A stretch of DNA of 64,000 nucleotides, from positions 24,783,249 to 24,847,248 of the forward strand of contig OZ014411.1 in NCBI GenBank assembly GCA_963965975.1, read 5' to 3'. The stretch comes from Xestospongia bergquistia (lineage: Eukaryota; Porifera; Demospongiae; Haplosclerida; Petrosiidae). Below are positions 12,701 through 23,178 of the stretch, one piece after another (the first letter of the stretch is position 1; the number at the start of each line of letters is the position of its first letter). The position numbers and the translations under genes were made by a program. The notes under the pieces were generated by a model, which saw only the letters and a list, made by a program, of their open reading frames with translations, had not been told where the DNA came from and made no database searches.

Positions 12701-12914
12701 TTAGGTGTAATAGGGATACAAGGATTTAATTATGATATAAGTATAGAAAAATGTTGTGAACAATTTAAATTAAGAAACCCTAGAAAAATGACTTGTGATT
12801 CAGTTCTTTTCAATTGATTAATTATTGGCTTTATTAAAATTATTTATATTAAGTAATTCATGGGAAAAGGGGGGTGGAAATCCACCCTTACCACCCCCCC
12901 TGGATCAGCCCTTG
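9733..12914 (+). mobile_element. Complete hAT-type DNA transposon with 5-bp target duplication
   Basis: The left end CAGTGGCTGATCCAG and the reverse complement of the right end CAAGGGCTGATCCAG form terminal inverted repeats. The element is flanked on both sides by GTTAC (9728-9732 and 12915-12919). Two paralogous loci (about 18577 and 38507) keep the empty site with a single GTTAC followed by tttaatatc, which fixes the boundaries. It holds one long transposase ORF. A 5-bp duplication is shorter than the usual 8 bp of hAT elements and fits the hAT5-type grouping as I recall it. Confidence 0.9.
10181..12817 (+). CDS. hAT transposase, ZMYM1/THAP12-like (DUF4371 type), intact
   Basis: 878-aa uninterrupted ORF inside the transposon. 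After a low-complexity N-terminus comes a TTF-type zinc-finger region (about residues 150-200: FPYKRGSQQRK, SFQRKWLEQHTWLFY, GGWCLPCIIF). The DUF4371/RNase-H-like transposase core follows, with DEVTSHGKE, RGQAYDTTASMS, QGCVLHSLSLV and CKTRWIERH. The C-terminal hAT dimerisation motif has LPIGSTEAERSFSCLR and TWLRTTMTSDRL. This architecture is typical of the transposon group that gave rise to vertebrate ZMYM1 and the 52-kDa repressor. Acidic catalytic candidates (the D of DEVT, the D of AYDT and the E of EAERSF) are present, and no stop or frameshift is seen, so recent activity is plausible. Domesticated-gene status is unlikely because intact TIRs and target duplications flank it. Confidence 0.92.
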   Translation: MHSSQSTINNDLSSTSNSLSQEFSHDSLQDEDISIGTSIPQSPQQHRNTGDNTSQIPQQDTSEDDLGTPMITGDNDVITASGSGMGQCSNSCEENSSSVIVPPCHNHSLNLIEVAIQKTRVLTESEKYKLLTTSPNEKIPHNQTSSLDYRYFPYKRGSQQRKISFQRKWLEQHTWLFYGGCVEKGGWCLPCIIFLTDSEKVQLKSFVNTPFVNYNKSTEILARHCKNVYHLRAVQRSYTFKASYSNPEIRIDSRLTDTNQKNFLFNSEILPVLVEAVLTCARQKVALQGHKQDKIDFSKPPCFNEGNFVAILRVLAKTNSTLQAHLVSGPKNAKYISKTIQNEILEIAATEIRQFYRDCLMICPHFSLIADEVTSHGKEILSVCLRFLEVRTNTEFVAKKQEVHLDFPFLERITGEKIAEGILKVLECHEIDVTKCRGQAYDTTASMSSSRSGVQAHIQKFAPDAIYQGCVLHSLSLVICNSSKISSIRNMIDSCHQAFLFFDNSPKRQRFLEMVIKCFCPNHAKKVKINGLCKTRWIERHTTFTAIFELYPYLVQTWNEICHPSDEEQLYPEGNHWNWDSESRSYANGLRHTFCKFEHIVVFLIAKELLEPIRPIAECLQGRLQEVYFGFKKVDEVKEAYKRMREHVSTQHNSVYSKALKLADDIGSNEDMPRILKGRQTMRSNPDVTSPKDYWKVTVTIPFLDSIVSELECRFAPEIRAHYELCSLIPEIITKKNESDISDTADLLASKWTHLMPSSDNFESELRRWKVHCESIKEPRSVTSLLKLDADSIFYPNVRELLCILAVLPIGSTEAERSFSCLRQIHTWLRTTMTSDRLGNLGVIGIQGFNYDISIEKCCEQFKLRNPRKMTCDSVLFN

Positions 12915-13162
12915 GTTACTTTAATATCAGGGCGATATATATTTATTATAAACGGTTTTCTTAAAAGACATAAAGCCACACCATCATCTATTCCCTGACA
13001 CTCATCAAGTAACATCTCATCTAATAGAGGTGTTTCCTGACAGTAAAGCGTCTGCTCGTTGGCAGGTATTCTTGTCTTCTTCTCTACCTCTTTTTTGAGT
13101 TGAGACATTGAGCCACAACTTACTACAGACCAACTCTTTGAATTCTCTATTGCTACGGCCAT

Positions 13163-14500
13163 AATTAAAGTGTGCTTATGGCACAAAGGAGAGGTCAGAT
13201 TAGAAGTGGGTCTTGCTTTTATATAATAGTTGTATATATAATAATAGAAAATAAATGACCTTTTCACGCGTGGTCAGGTGAACATCTGACCACGTGAGAC
13301 TAATACATGATATTAATATGTATAGTAATCAAGGTACTGTTCGCGTTCTTCTTGCCGGTAAAAAAAAAAAATTATTATAACTTTCTAATAACTCGGCCAA
13401 ATTCAAAGTCTTTGTTGTACTTTCTATAAGCAAAGTATAGGAGATGCTATCGTCCACGAGGAATCGTGAATTTCGTTAATCAATAAAATGGCTGCCGTTT
13501 GAAGAGAGAAACCAGTATGGTTAGAATAACTTAGAAATACATTCTAACTGTAAAAGTCTAATCATATAGATATAAGTAAAAGTACTATACTACAGTACAT
13601 TACAATTAAAATCTAAATTCATTACCACATCTCAGCTTTCAATTATGATTCTATGTCAATATCTAAAAATAATACTTTTATCTAGATCTGAAAGTATGAC
13701 TTTATACCTATATCACCTAAAAACTGATAAAACATGCAGAACTCAGTTTCCAAGTGTCTTTCTACTTTTATCACTTAAAACCAATATTGTATGCACATTA
13801 CAGCCTTTAGCTATTATCCCACTTCTTCACTTAAAATCTGATTGGCCAAAAAGTACACTGAACCTGGCTACTTATGTAGAGACTTTTGTATAGGTTTGTA
13901 TATTCATTGTGAAGTCAATATCTTCTAAAATCCATTAGTTAAATAAAAGTTGTAAACTTTCCATACACAATAAGTAGTGTTTTGGGATGTTTTGTGGTGT
14001 ACTTATATTATGATTGTAAGGTCCCATTACTAGCCAACCCAACAAAAAGAAAGCTATATAGAAGATAAATTAATGCTACATAATACATGCAATCTATTAC
14101 CAATTTATTTAATTATCTTAGACATAAATCACTTCGTTTATAGACAAAATGGCATGACACCATTGTCTTACCTGTGCAATGTAATGAGAGTATGAGATAG
14201 TGTCATTGGGTAATGAGACTATGCACAGAGTAAGCATTTATAAGGACATGTACTTTGCTTAACCTTGCTGATTTCATTATTGACATTAATGTACTGTATA
14301 GTAATGTACTATATGAAACAAGTTCTTAACATCAAACAGTCTAATACATTTAACGTAGTGTTGCTACACATGTCACTAGCTAGAGATCCAACAAAGATGA
14401 TACTAGAGCAGGTTACAGCAAATGTGCATATAAATAGACAATTGTGATTTAAGGCCATATTCTAGAGGTTCAAATCTGTAAGTATGTTTGTCTATCAACT
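13163..14500. other. Intergenic stretch upstream of the Ubl gene
   Basis: Includes the putative promoter side of the multi-Ubl gene. Small ORFs (13645-13893, 14265-14447) lack recognisable domains or splice context. A 10-base A run lies near 13363. No gene is supported. Confidence 0.45.
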
Positions 14501-14502
14501 GT

Positions 14503-14638
14503 TTATGCTAGATAGGAAGATTTACTACATTCACTAAAACTCCATTGCTATCCTTGACAATTTAAATTAGAATAGACAATTGGACCATCTCCACTACCAT
14601 ATTTGGAATTTGTTGTTTTATTGGCTATTCACTATTAA
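14503..14638 (-). pseudogene. SRCR exon fragment
   Basis: Antisense copy of part of the SRCR-like exon at about 21755-21870 (shared stretch ggaagatttactacattcac). It has point changes and no open frame over the full length. It abuts the transporter fragment directly, so the two were joined by rearrangement. Confidence 0.65.
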
Positions 14639-14896
14639 TTTTACAGCAATGTTTAATGATACATACTTTATACTCAATTGACTATGTAATTTTTCCAATT
14701 AATAGACCATGCATATGATAAGGAGCCTGTGCAATGATGAATTCATAAATAGTTAAAATAAAATATCAGGAATTCCATTAAGTATTTGAGGCAGAATTAA
14801 CAGCTTGTATGGTAAAGGCTCTCTATTTCAAAAAATACACAGAATATGACCTGCTATAGTTAAGAATTGTTCGCTAAAAATGGACTTAGACCAATA
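14639..14896 (-). pseudogene. C-terminal fragment of POT/SLC15-like transporter
   Basis: Matches the TM9-TM12 coding part of the full copies (for example 1340-1620) in antisense, with indels. It is almost the same fragment as 26437-26715 and extends that at 1-133. Confidence 0.75.
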
Positions 14897-15941
14897 TGCT
14901 ACCAAGATATTGCTCAATAAACAAAGCAAAAAACCAGTAATATCTAGCGGAGATATGCTAGTTGAAAACATATATATATATATGTATGTATGTATGTATG
15001 TATATATGTATGCATGTATGTATGTAGCAAAATGGTGTATAGAATTTTGCCAGACTTTTCTACCAAAGTACTATAGAGTATATAATTGGTCAGTATAATG
15101 CTAGAAAACACCTTGTTAAAATTACTAAAATAACCCAAAGATATATGTATAGATTTATAGCAATGAATTAGAAGCAATATTAATGTATGTTGACATAGAG
15201 AACAATAAAAGTTGTTGTACATGTATCCTGTAAAACAAACTACTAGGATGGGAAATGGTTTCAACAAATATTAAATGTCATTTTCACAATGGATAGCAAT
15301 AGAATATTGCTGTTGTAACTTTTAAAATTATTAAGATAATATTGTGTAACAGAAAATAGGGAATTTATATACAGAGTACTTTAGAAAAGGTACCTTATAT
15401 AGGGAGAAGTTAAATGATCAAGAGCCATGGCCTATATAAAGGGAGGTAATATGTTCTTTAATTGATATAAATAGACATTACTATACTCATTTATTCAATA
15501 ACTGTCTCCTATATATTGTCATATAACACAATAATAAAATAATTGATAGTTTAGTTGCAGCTAACTATGACCATATCTGTGTTATAAAAATTGTTGCTTT
15601 AAGCTAAATAAACTATAAAGATATGTAAGATAACAGCTAGTACAATAACAGATGAATAATAGTTAAAATGTTACAAGAAAGAAAATTTAAAACATTGTCT
15701 TTACAGTTTCATTACATATATGCTGCTTGTTGTTTTGTTAGCTATACTTTCATTGTGTGTATTATTGATTAATTGTAATTATTACTTTTTACGAAAATTA
15801 TAGTTAACAAAACAATAGATATACAAAAGGAGACAAACAATAAATCTGTTTACATAAAGTTTCTAAATGTGTACAATAAAATTGTATGCAATTATATGTG
15901 TGTTTAATGTAGTATTTTGGAAGCAAAAAAGTACATAGTTG
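14897..15941. repeat. Duplicated 3'-flank block with TATG microsatellite
   Basis: Second copy of the block at 134-1134, with the microsatellite changed to TATG/TATA repeats (about 14970-15022). No gene. Confidence 0.7.
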
Positions 15942-17623
15942 TTAAAATATTTCACTATATTCCTCTTCTTTTATCTCTTCTTTTCTATTTAATGTCCTTT
16001 CCCAGTACTCCTCTATAATGACACGCTCATTAATTGTTGATGATTCATCTCTTTGTCTTTGTCTATACTGCCATGACACAAAACAATATAGTAGCAAGGA
16101 AAGTAATACTATTAAAATCTTAATAGTGTAATACAACCAGTCATGACCCAATTCACTACTTAAGGCAATGGTTAATGATACATATTTTATACTCAATAGA
16201 CTATATAATATTCCAATTAATAGACCTTGCATATGATAAGGTGCCTGTGCAATGACGAATTCAAAAATAGTTAAGAACAAAACACCAGATATTCCATTAA
16301 GAATTTGAGGCAGAATTAACAACTCATATGGTAAAGGCTGTTCTATTTCAAAAAATACACAGAATATGACCTGCAATAGTGAAGAAATACTGGATAAAAA
16401 GAGACTTAGACCAATACGCTTCAGCATTTTTGGTAACTTGTGAGAACAAAATGGAAAAATTACAAATTGAAGACACAGTATACCAACAACAATAATTAAA
16501 ACACTTATTGAGTTAGGGAAAACTAACACTATGCTTTCCATTAAATTAAAAGTGACTTTAGTATCATTTGTATCAATTGTCATATTGAATAATTTAATAT
16601 ACTCACGAGCTATTCCTGCTGTAGACTCATTGAAGTGATAACCAACTAAAGACAACAAGATAGTAAAATGTTTTTAAAACTCCTCACATCTTCTACTTGA
16701 TCAGTTGTAAATGGTCCTCCATATCTCTCTTTAGCTCGGTCTAACATTGCTGGAGGAGCTTCTCCATAAGTGAAAGCACTACGTTGTAAAGGTCTCTTGT
16801 ATTTAACAGCATATTTGAAGATGTTATAAATCTGTTTGGCAGGATTAACTGTAGGTGGTGGCTCAATTACAATATGTCGTTTTATAAAACAAAGCGTAAG
16901 AAGACCAGCTACAGTTGTTAGTGTTGCAAATATGTATACGACTAATATTATTATTGTTATGTGGACTGACTGTCCTAAAGTTATCATCATTATCAAAATG
17001 AGAGCACTAAAAAATGATGGTAGAAAAATTGTAAGTTTCTGCCAATAAATATAATGTCTTAATTGAATTGATGAAGCAAACAGTAATTGGTCAGTACCCA
17101 ATTGAATAATGTTTGATTGAAACAAAGCAAATCCAAAGTAAATAGGCAAATTAAAAGCATAGCGTAATAAAAGTGGTGTGATATCACTATTACTATGATA
17201 ATAAATGTTAACAAGAGATCTGATAAAAGTTATTAATGCAGTACCAATTGCTATAAGAATAGTTCCAGCAAGCACAACTCGATATCTAATGAACCTATCA
17301 CCAAGAAAGGCCAGAAATGGATAGAGAAGAAAATAACAATATATTGGTGCAGTTTTAATATCTGCGTCCTTGGTATAAAAAGTATTAAATATCATCGTGT
17401 TAGATATGGATATAGGTATGTACATCAAAAAACTAAGTGTTAATATCAAATAACTACCTTTAGAAAGAGTAAAAGTCTTGTCACAGTAATTCCTGAATCT
17501 TTGCATTCTCGTTGGTCTACGAACTGAACTGATGTCTAGTGATAAATTGCTTTCAGTGTCATCTTCACAAGATGAGAAACTGGAAGGTCTACGACTAGAC
17601 GTAAATGGTAAAGAAATTGCCAT
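15942..17623 (-). pseudogene. POT/SLC15-like transporter, copy 2, frameshifted
   Basis: Two overlapping frames make one family protein. The N-terminal part (ATG 17623, MAISLPF, through VEDVRSFKNILL) is followed in another frame by LSLVGYHFNESTAG… and the complete tail to 15942. Compared with copies 1 and 3 (gataagtaaaatg), this copy reads gatagtaaaatg at about 16659-16670, a one-base loss in TM7. Otherwise the frame and all TM segments are intact, so the lesion is young or an error in the sequence. Its 5' half is nearly identical to copy 5 (35115-36596). Confidence 0.8.
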
Positions 17624-18439
17624 CTTCAAAGTTTAATTGTGGGGTGAGCCCCACAATCGTCGGGTAATATATAAACAACAGAGCTAGCTGTGGGCTGAAC
17701 CATGAACTATAAAAAACCACACCTTTACAATGAAAATTATTATTTCTACAGTAGAACCCTCTTTCGTATTTTTTTCACTTCAAATTTCACACAACATTCT
17801 ACCATACCTTACTGAAGTACATAAGGAGTACCTAAAAACTTAGAATATAACTTACTGTTATCATAGTTTATAGCCAATCAATGAACAATCTTTCAAATAT
17901 TCAGACATTTAATATGGGAAGCAGAATCAGTTCTACAAGCGTTTTTTTTATTCCTAACTAACTATAGATACATGTCATTAAAAAAGACACACTGTATAGC
18001 AATACATTTAACAGCTAACAGATCATTCCAGTCTTAAACATGCAGGCTAAAATTTTGGCTGGCTACTTATATAGGGATTTTTGTATGGATTTGTGTATTC
18101 ATCCCTACATTGTTTCTTTCTTCTGGCATATCATCGCAACATCTTTACTACCTTTTTTTTAAAATCATAATAATTACATGTTCAATTTTGGGGGAGCCCT
18201 AATTATAAACTCATCAGGAGATATCTAAAACCTTGACCATTTACTGGACTGATCTCTGGACTGGACCATGGACTACAAATTTAAAAATAGATCTTTATAT
18301 AGAGATTATTATATCTACATTATTATTACTAGTTTATTATCCATGCTGCAGACATGTGTGACAGTAGAACAACTTTTAAAGGTTTAACTGAAAGCAACCA
18401 AGAATGTGCATCCAAATGTGCATCAAGTTTTGACTATAC
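17624..18439. repeat. Upstream flank of copy 2, duplicated at 36597-37390
   Basis: No gene. The stretch is almost the same as the upstream flank of copy 5. Near 18190-18270 it contains an orphan, diverged copy of the transporter 5'-proximal block (GGGGGAGCCCTAA … ACTCATCAGGAGATATCT) with no ORF behind it. Confidence 0.65.
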
Positions 18440-18935
18440 ATATAAATTACCCTTTTCACAATAGTTCCATCAACAACTAAGGCATGGTCATAATTTTTCC
18501 AGGTCCATTTTGCTAAATATATACTCATGTAATGTCCAAATTGTCCAAATATCTAGTTCATTCTTTGGAATTGATACAGGAACTGTTACTTTAATATCAG
18601 GGTGATATATATTTATTATAAACGGTTTCCTTAGAAGACATAAAGCCACACCATCATCTATTCCCTGACACTCATCAAGTAATATCTCATCTGATAGAGA
18701 TGCCTCTTGACAGTAAAGTGTCTGCTCGTTAGCAGGTATATTTGTCTTCTTCTCTACCTCTTTTTAGAGTTGAGACACTGTAAACTTATGAGAATATCAG
18801 GAACAAATATTCCAACAGAAATGTTAGATCCCCACAAATTACTACAGATCAACATTTCTAATTATCTGATTTTACGGCCATACTTAAAATGTGTTCTATG
18901 GCACAAAGGAGAGATCAGATCAGAAGTGGGTGTTG
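18440..18935 (-). pseudogene. Decayed multi-Ubl paralogue (Ubl1-Ubl2 part)
   Basis: Antisense match to Ubl domains 1 and 2 of the gene at 8.8-13.2 kb, uninterrupted by the transposon. The codon run for LKKEVEK now reads CTC TAA (about 18766), a nonsense change shared with the copy at 38.4-38.9 kb. The third Ubl domain is missing. Confidence 0.75.
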
Positions 18936-20160
18936 CTTTATATATATAATCATTAATTTTGTTTTTGATTTCATTTTTCATTTGCATTGGTTATGTTTTG
19001 GTCCTTGAACAATGCCTTTAGTTAGTTTACAGGAAATTTTGAGGATCTCTTTAAGAATTATTTTAGTTAATTATAAGTAGTTAGGTTTTGGTCATTAAAT
19101 TAAAACAATTATTTTGTTTACTTCTCTCCTAGAAAAGTAGTATTAGTTGTCAATAGGTATTTTAGTTATTATATGTGGTTTTAGTTGTTATAGACAGAGT
19201 GTTGTAAATTGAAATGTCTAGACAGATGTACAAAAGTTCAAAGTTTTCTTTTGGTAATGCATTCATTTTAGTGTTGTTTTAGTATATACTTACAAATTCT
19301 TGTATAGTAGTAGTTCTAATATTTGCTCATAAGTTATTCTAGCATGGCACTTGTTCTAGTACTCAGTAAAAAGTTAATTCTAGTGCAGTACTAGTTCTAT
19401 TACTTGAAATTATAGTAATAATGTCAACTATTTTATCTATTCATCAATCTATTAACTCACTAATTAAATCACTTACCCATTAATCTCTCGATACATTTGT
19501 CTGTCCGTCCATAGTCCAAGTATGATCATCGATCTATCAACTGTTTATGCTAGCAAACCTGTTATCCTGTTATATAGAAACTAATAATGTTTTATAATTA
19601 GTGGCCACATATTAATTTACCTGACTTTGATCAACACCACTATACAATACATACTGATAACAAATTTTTATTTGACATTTTGGTTGTTGACCGTCAACAT
19701 GCCAAATTAAATTTCCCACCAATAAAACCCACCATATGATATGCATGTACTAGTCAACAATACCACTATTTCAAAAAGGAAAATGACACCTGCTATGTAG
19801 ACTTAAAATATAAATAATCCATTGTAAGTTCTTCATGAAATGTATAGATGGCAATACAAACATCTGAGCAGTATAAAAATCTACATGCAGTAGCCATATA
19901 GTCTCATGAAACATAATAGTTTTTATGCTGTTGTGCTCTTGTTTCAGATGTTTGTACTAAAGATTTTCTTTATTTACAGCATTATGAATACAGCGCATAT
20001 TCTATAATACAGGTGCATTTAATTATTAACCCTAATTAAGCATATTATACAACGTACATTTATGATTGGGTTATAACATAGTACATATATTGTTAAAATA
20101 ATATCAATAATCTCTTTTTTGTAAATTAAGTAGGTACCACCTTATACCTTAAGAACTTTT
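18936..20160. other. Intergenic stretch, duplicated in part
   Basis: 18936-19450 recurs at 38870-39390 with small changes. It shows irregular GTTCTAGTACT repeats but no gene. 19450-20160 is unique AT-rich sequence upstream of COX17, with no ORF worth calling. Confidence 0.5.
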
Positions 20161-20217
20161 GTGGTAATTATTAACTAACAATTATTTAATTTTTGTAGAG
20201 AACTTTTTACTAAACTG

Positions 20218-20418
20218 ATGTCAACTATAACAGGTGCTAATCCTCTTGCTCCTTCTGAAGGTACAGGAGAAGAGAAACCAAAGTTACGTCCTTGTTGTGC
20301 TTGTCCTGAAACTAAAAAAGCACGAGATGAATGCATTATAGAAAGAGGAGAAGCCAATTGTACTGACCTAATTGAAGCTCATAAAGACTGTATGAGAAAA
20401 CTTGGTTTTAAAGTATAG
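20218..20418 (+). CDS. COX17: COX17, copper chaperone for cytochrome c oxidase
   Basis: 66-aa complete ORF. COX17 carries Cu(I) in the mitochondrial intermembrane space and hands it to SCO1 and COX11 for cytochrome c oxidase assembly. The diagnostic block [20 protein letters not shown] is present: the Cys-Cys-X-Cys copper site at C26/C27/C29 and twin CX9C motifs C29-C39 and C48-C58, ending [16 protein letters not shown] as in animal orthologues. Length matches the family (about 63-69 aa). The ATG is preceded by a pyrimidine-rich tag/AG site (about 20197), which may be the acceptor of a 5'-UTR intron. It is the only obvious housekeeping gene in the window. Confidence 0.96.
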   Translation: MSTITGANPLAPSEGTGEEKPKLRPCCACPETKKARDECIIERGEANCTDLIEAHKDCMRKLGFKV

Positions 20419-20622
20419 GTTTTCTTATCATATTAATTTATTTATAATTCATAAATATACTAACTAGTAAGTATGAAATTTGTATAATGACAATAGTACA
20501 TGTGACTTTCATTATATTTGTTAATACTGTATAGTTGATTATAAGCAAGTTATTAACAACAAACAATACTGACAGTAAACATATGTATATTGTATCTATG
20601 TATGGATATGACTCTTAATTTT

Positions 20623-20628
20623 AATAAA
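20623..20628 (+). terminator. AATAAA polyadenylation signal for COX17
   Basis: AATAAA about 205 bases after the COX17 stop; the first good signal in an AT-rich tail. Confidence 0.4.
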
Positions 20629-20639
20629 TATAAATTTAA

Positions 20640-21350
20640 AAAATCAAACCCACACCCATCTCAAGTTATTGCACAAACAAATGGGTAGTATTACCTTATG
20701 AACATTCATAGAAATCCAACACTATATTCATAACAGTTAATACATTACATTGATTCAATAATCTTTTAATATTTTAGGTGTATCAACAACATAACAAATA
20801 CTATTGTCATTATAGTATTGATTTTAGTTTTATAAAAGTTAAGTGAGACTGAGCTCTGTTCATAGTGCACAGATGATGAAAATATTAGAACAGCACTTTT
20901 GATGCTCTCATAGAATATGTTTCTCACAGAAATCAACTCTCAGTTGATGTGGACTTATTGGGTGTCATTCATAAATATCTTTAGACAATCATATTTCTTT
21001 TGCATAATACATGTATGTTTGTATCATCACCATTTAATATTATTATTACACTTCATATATAAGGATGAATATAACCAATTTTCAGTTTGTGCATCTCTGT
21101 ATATAGTCTGTCCTTCTTTAAATGACTTTGTAATCTTAGTACAATTTGTATTGATTATGTGGTAATTAAAATGTACATGTATGTCCACCAAAATAGTTTA
21201 TTTACTAACGATATGTTATAATTAAATTACAAACATGTTTGTTTTGACTGATATCACATTAATGAATACAAAGACAATAGTCTCAATTGTTATTATTTAA
21301 TAATGACAGTGGACATTATACATCATGCTTAGATTTTTATACGTTTTGTG
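20640..21350. other. Intergenic stretch, no gene seen
   Basis: AT-rich. The ORF 20917-21165 has no recognisable features beyond a chance hydrophobic content. Confidence 0.4.
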
Positions 21351-21354
21351 TTGT

Positions 21355-22860
21355 GTTTTCAGTGCACCTTGTGTAGATAACTGTAATTGTCTACAAATGA
21401 CCACAGCATCTAATGTATTTCAACCAACGTACACCAGTAACATGTCCCCATAAGCCATCATGACATACTTCAACTGTACCCTCAGAGTTAGTACTACCAC
21501 CAACTAATCTAAGTTGATCTTCAACACAATCTGAATGAGAATTGATATTTTAATAAAGATTTTAGCTCAGATTAAGTTTCAGTTAATTGTAAACCAATTT
21601 AACAAATAAGTAAGTCAATGTACTGACATGAATAACTGAAAACAAACATACCATTCTTTTTACATTAATTCTTCTGTAATATATTATTGCCTTTAGTTAT
21701 ACCATCTGTACAAAGGACACCAGCTATATTAGTGTTAGAACATATGAAATGTCGATAGGAAGATTTACTACATTCACTAAAACTCCTTTGCCATCCTTGA
21801 CAATTTAAATTAGAATAGACAATTGCACCATCTCCACTACCATATTTGGCATTTGTTGTTATATCGGGCTCCATTAGAAATAAGAACTTAAACAGAGTTA
21901 TACAATTGAAATTAATTTGAGTTTGTGTAATCAAGTTGTTTGTATCCAATAAAACATCTGTTTTATTCCAACCAGTACCACATATAGTACCCCAAACACC
22001 GTTGACACAAATCACAGTAAAAATTGATTAGTTGATTTAACTAACACATCATTTATACAAGTTGCATGTGCAAAAAAATAACATAATACTATTTATTACT
22101 AATGTATTATGAAATTGATGATTATGTAACTTACATAAACAGTAGTGTATTAGTAATGAAAATAGTATTATGTTTACTTTTTGACAAAAATAAGTTTGCA
22201 TTTGCAACCTGTATAACCCAAATAATAGTTAAATCAACCAATCAGTGATATACCTCAACTCATTCTTCTTAACTAATACAATCATTGACAAGACAGACTT
22301 TACCATCAACACAGCATTTTGCAACAAGAAAATAAAATTACCTTTGACCAACACAATTATGAAGGCAAATCTTTACAACTTTCTTTTGCCAACTTTCAAG
22401 TGGTTTAGCATATTAATTATATACACAGACACATACATGTATATACATAATATGAATGGTACTGTGATTATTTGATGAGCATAATAGGGTATGCTACTGT
22501 CATAATATAGTAGGTTTTGCCACATCTACTAAAACCAAATTGTATGCTATGTTACATAACAAAGCTGTTAAAGTATGCACTCCCTTATGCTCCACATAGA
22601 GAAATGTATACTTACCATCATGTTGGTATGTCGTTATCATAAATTTCATTCATAACGAAAGGAATGATTATAACAGTCAAAGTGAGTTGTAATTTAATTC
22701 AGTATATAACCAATCATTTATGTTTGAGGATCATCTTACCATAACATCTTATAGCATATGGAGCTGTACAACTAGTAGCACAGCTACTATTACTGATTGA
22801 AGAAATACTACAGCTACTTAATGAAGATTCAGTAGCATAATAACTGCAAGAAAAATAATA
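21355..22860 (-). pseudogene. Degenerate SRCR-domain gene (exon remnants)
   Basis: Several minus-strand SRCR pieces are recognisable. At 22843-22740 there is an exon bounded by gcag/GTAAG encoding YYATESSLSSCSISSISNSS and CTAPYAIRCY. At 22015-21665 a piece reads ICVNGVWGTICGTGW … CQGWQRSFSECSKS … AGVLC, with an internal stretch lacking the expected Cys/VVCRQLG core. At about 21535-21400 a piece reads QLRLVGGSTNSEGTVEVCHD then loses the pattern. SRCR domains are extracellular ligand-binding modules. The exon phases do not match each other and the central motif is missing, so I call it a pseudogene, though a divergent receptor remains possible. Confidence 0.6.
22025..22244. mobile_element. Foldback/MITE-like element, ~90-bp inverted arms
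   Basis: The left arm begins TGATTAGTTGATTTAACTA and the right arm ends AGTTAAATCAACCAATCA. Inner parts also pair (ACATAATACTAT against ATAGTATTATGT, and ATTACTAAT on both sides). The arms are imperfect over about 90 bp. It sits beside the SRCR exon, in what would be an intron. No clear target duplication. Confidence 0.65.
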
Positions 22861-23178
22861 GAAAGTAGAGTATGTGTGCTGGATACTCCAGGAATACTAG
22901 AAGTTGAGAAAATTTCTACAAAATCTTAGTCAATGTTGTCTTTACAGTTCAGTCAGTTTAGTCTATGTAATCATGTGCTTTATGTTTATTATATTTTTAT
23001 AATGTGTATTATTGATTAATTTCAATTATCACTTTTTACAAAAAATTATGGTTAAAACAATAGTTATACAAAAGGAGACAAACAATAAATCTGTTTACAT
23101 AAAGTTTCTAAATGTGTACAATAAAATTGTTAGCAATTATATGTGTGTTTAATGTGGTATTTTGGAAGTACATAGTTG
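22861..23178. repeat. Shared 3' flank of transporter copies
   Basis: From about 22925 this matches 890-1134 and 15690-15941 (tgtgtattattgattaatt). It links the SRCR remnant to transporter copy 3. No gene. Confidence 0.6.

Larger units (their letters stand above)
8774..13162 (-). pseudogene. Multi-ubiquitin-like-domain gene split by a transposon
   Basis: Three pieces on the minus strand form one protein. Piece 1 (13162-12915, ATG at 13162, MAVAIENSK) is a beta-grasp ubiquitin-like domain with LKKEVEKKTRIP and LLDECQGIDDGVAL. Piece 2 (9732-9520) is a second Ubl-like domain (VPVSIP…TLHEYIFSRMGLE…). Piece 3 (9523-8774) has a third Ubl-like domain (WTLYVQQLDGSKKI … DGATVYLVCL) and a tail of about 110 residues ending CTISIYAQT. 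No C-terminal di-glycine is present, so conjugation like ubiquitin is unlikely; a scaffold or ISG15-like role is only a guess. The hAT element 9733-12914 separates pieces 1 and 2. The uninterrupted order is seen in the paralogue at 38411-38608 (DIKVTVPVSIP). Pieces 2 and 3 are also out of frame at about 9522 (GTTTGAAG), so this copy is probably dead. Confidence 0.75.

Noticed and set aside
20175-20357. Minus ORF over COX17
   Set aside because: Antisense shadow of the COX17 coding sequence.
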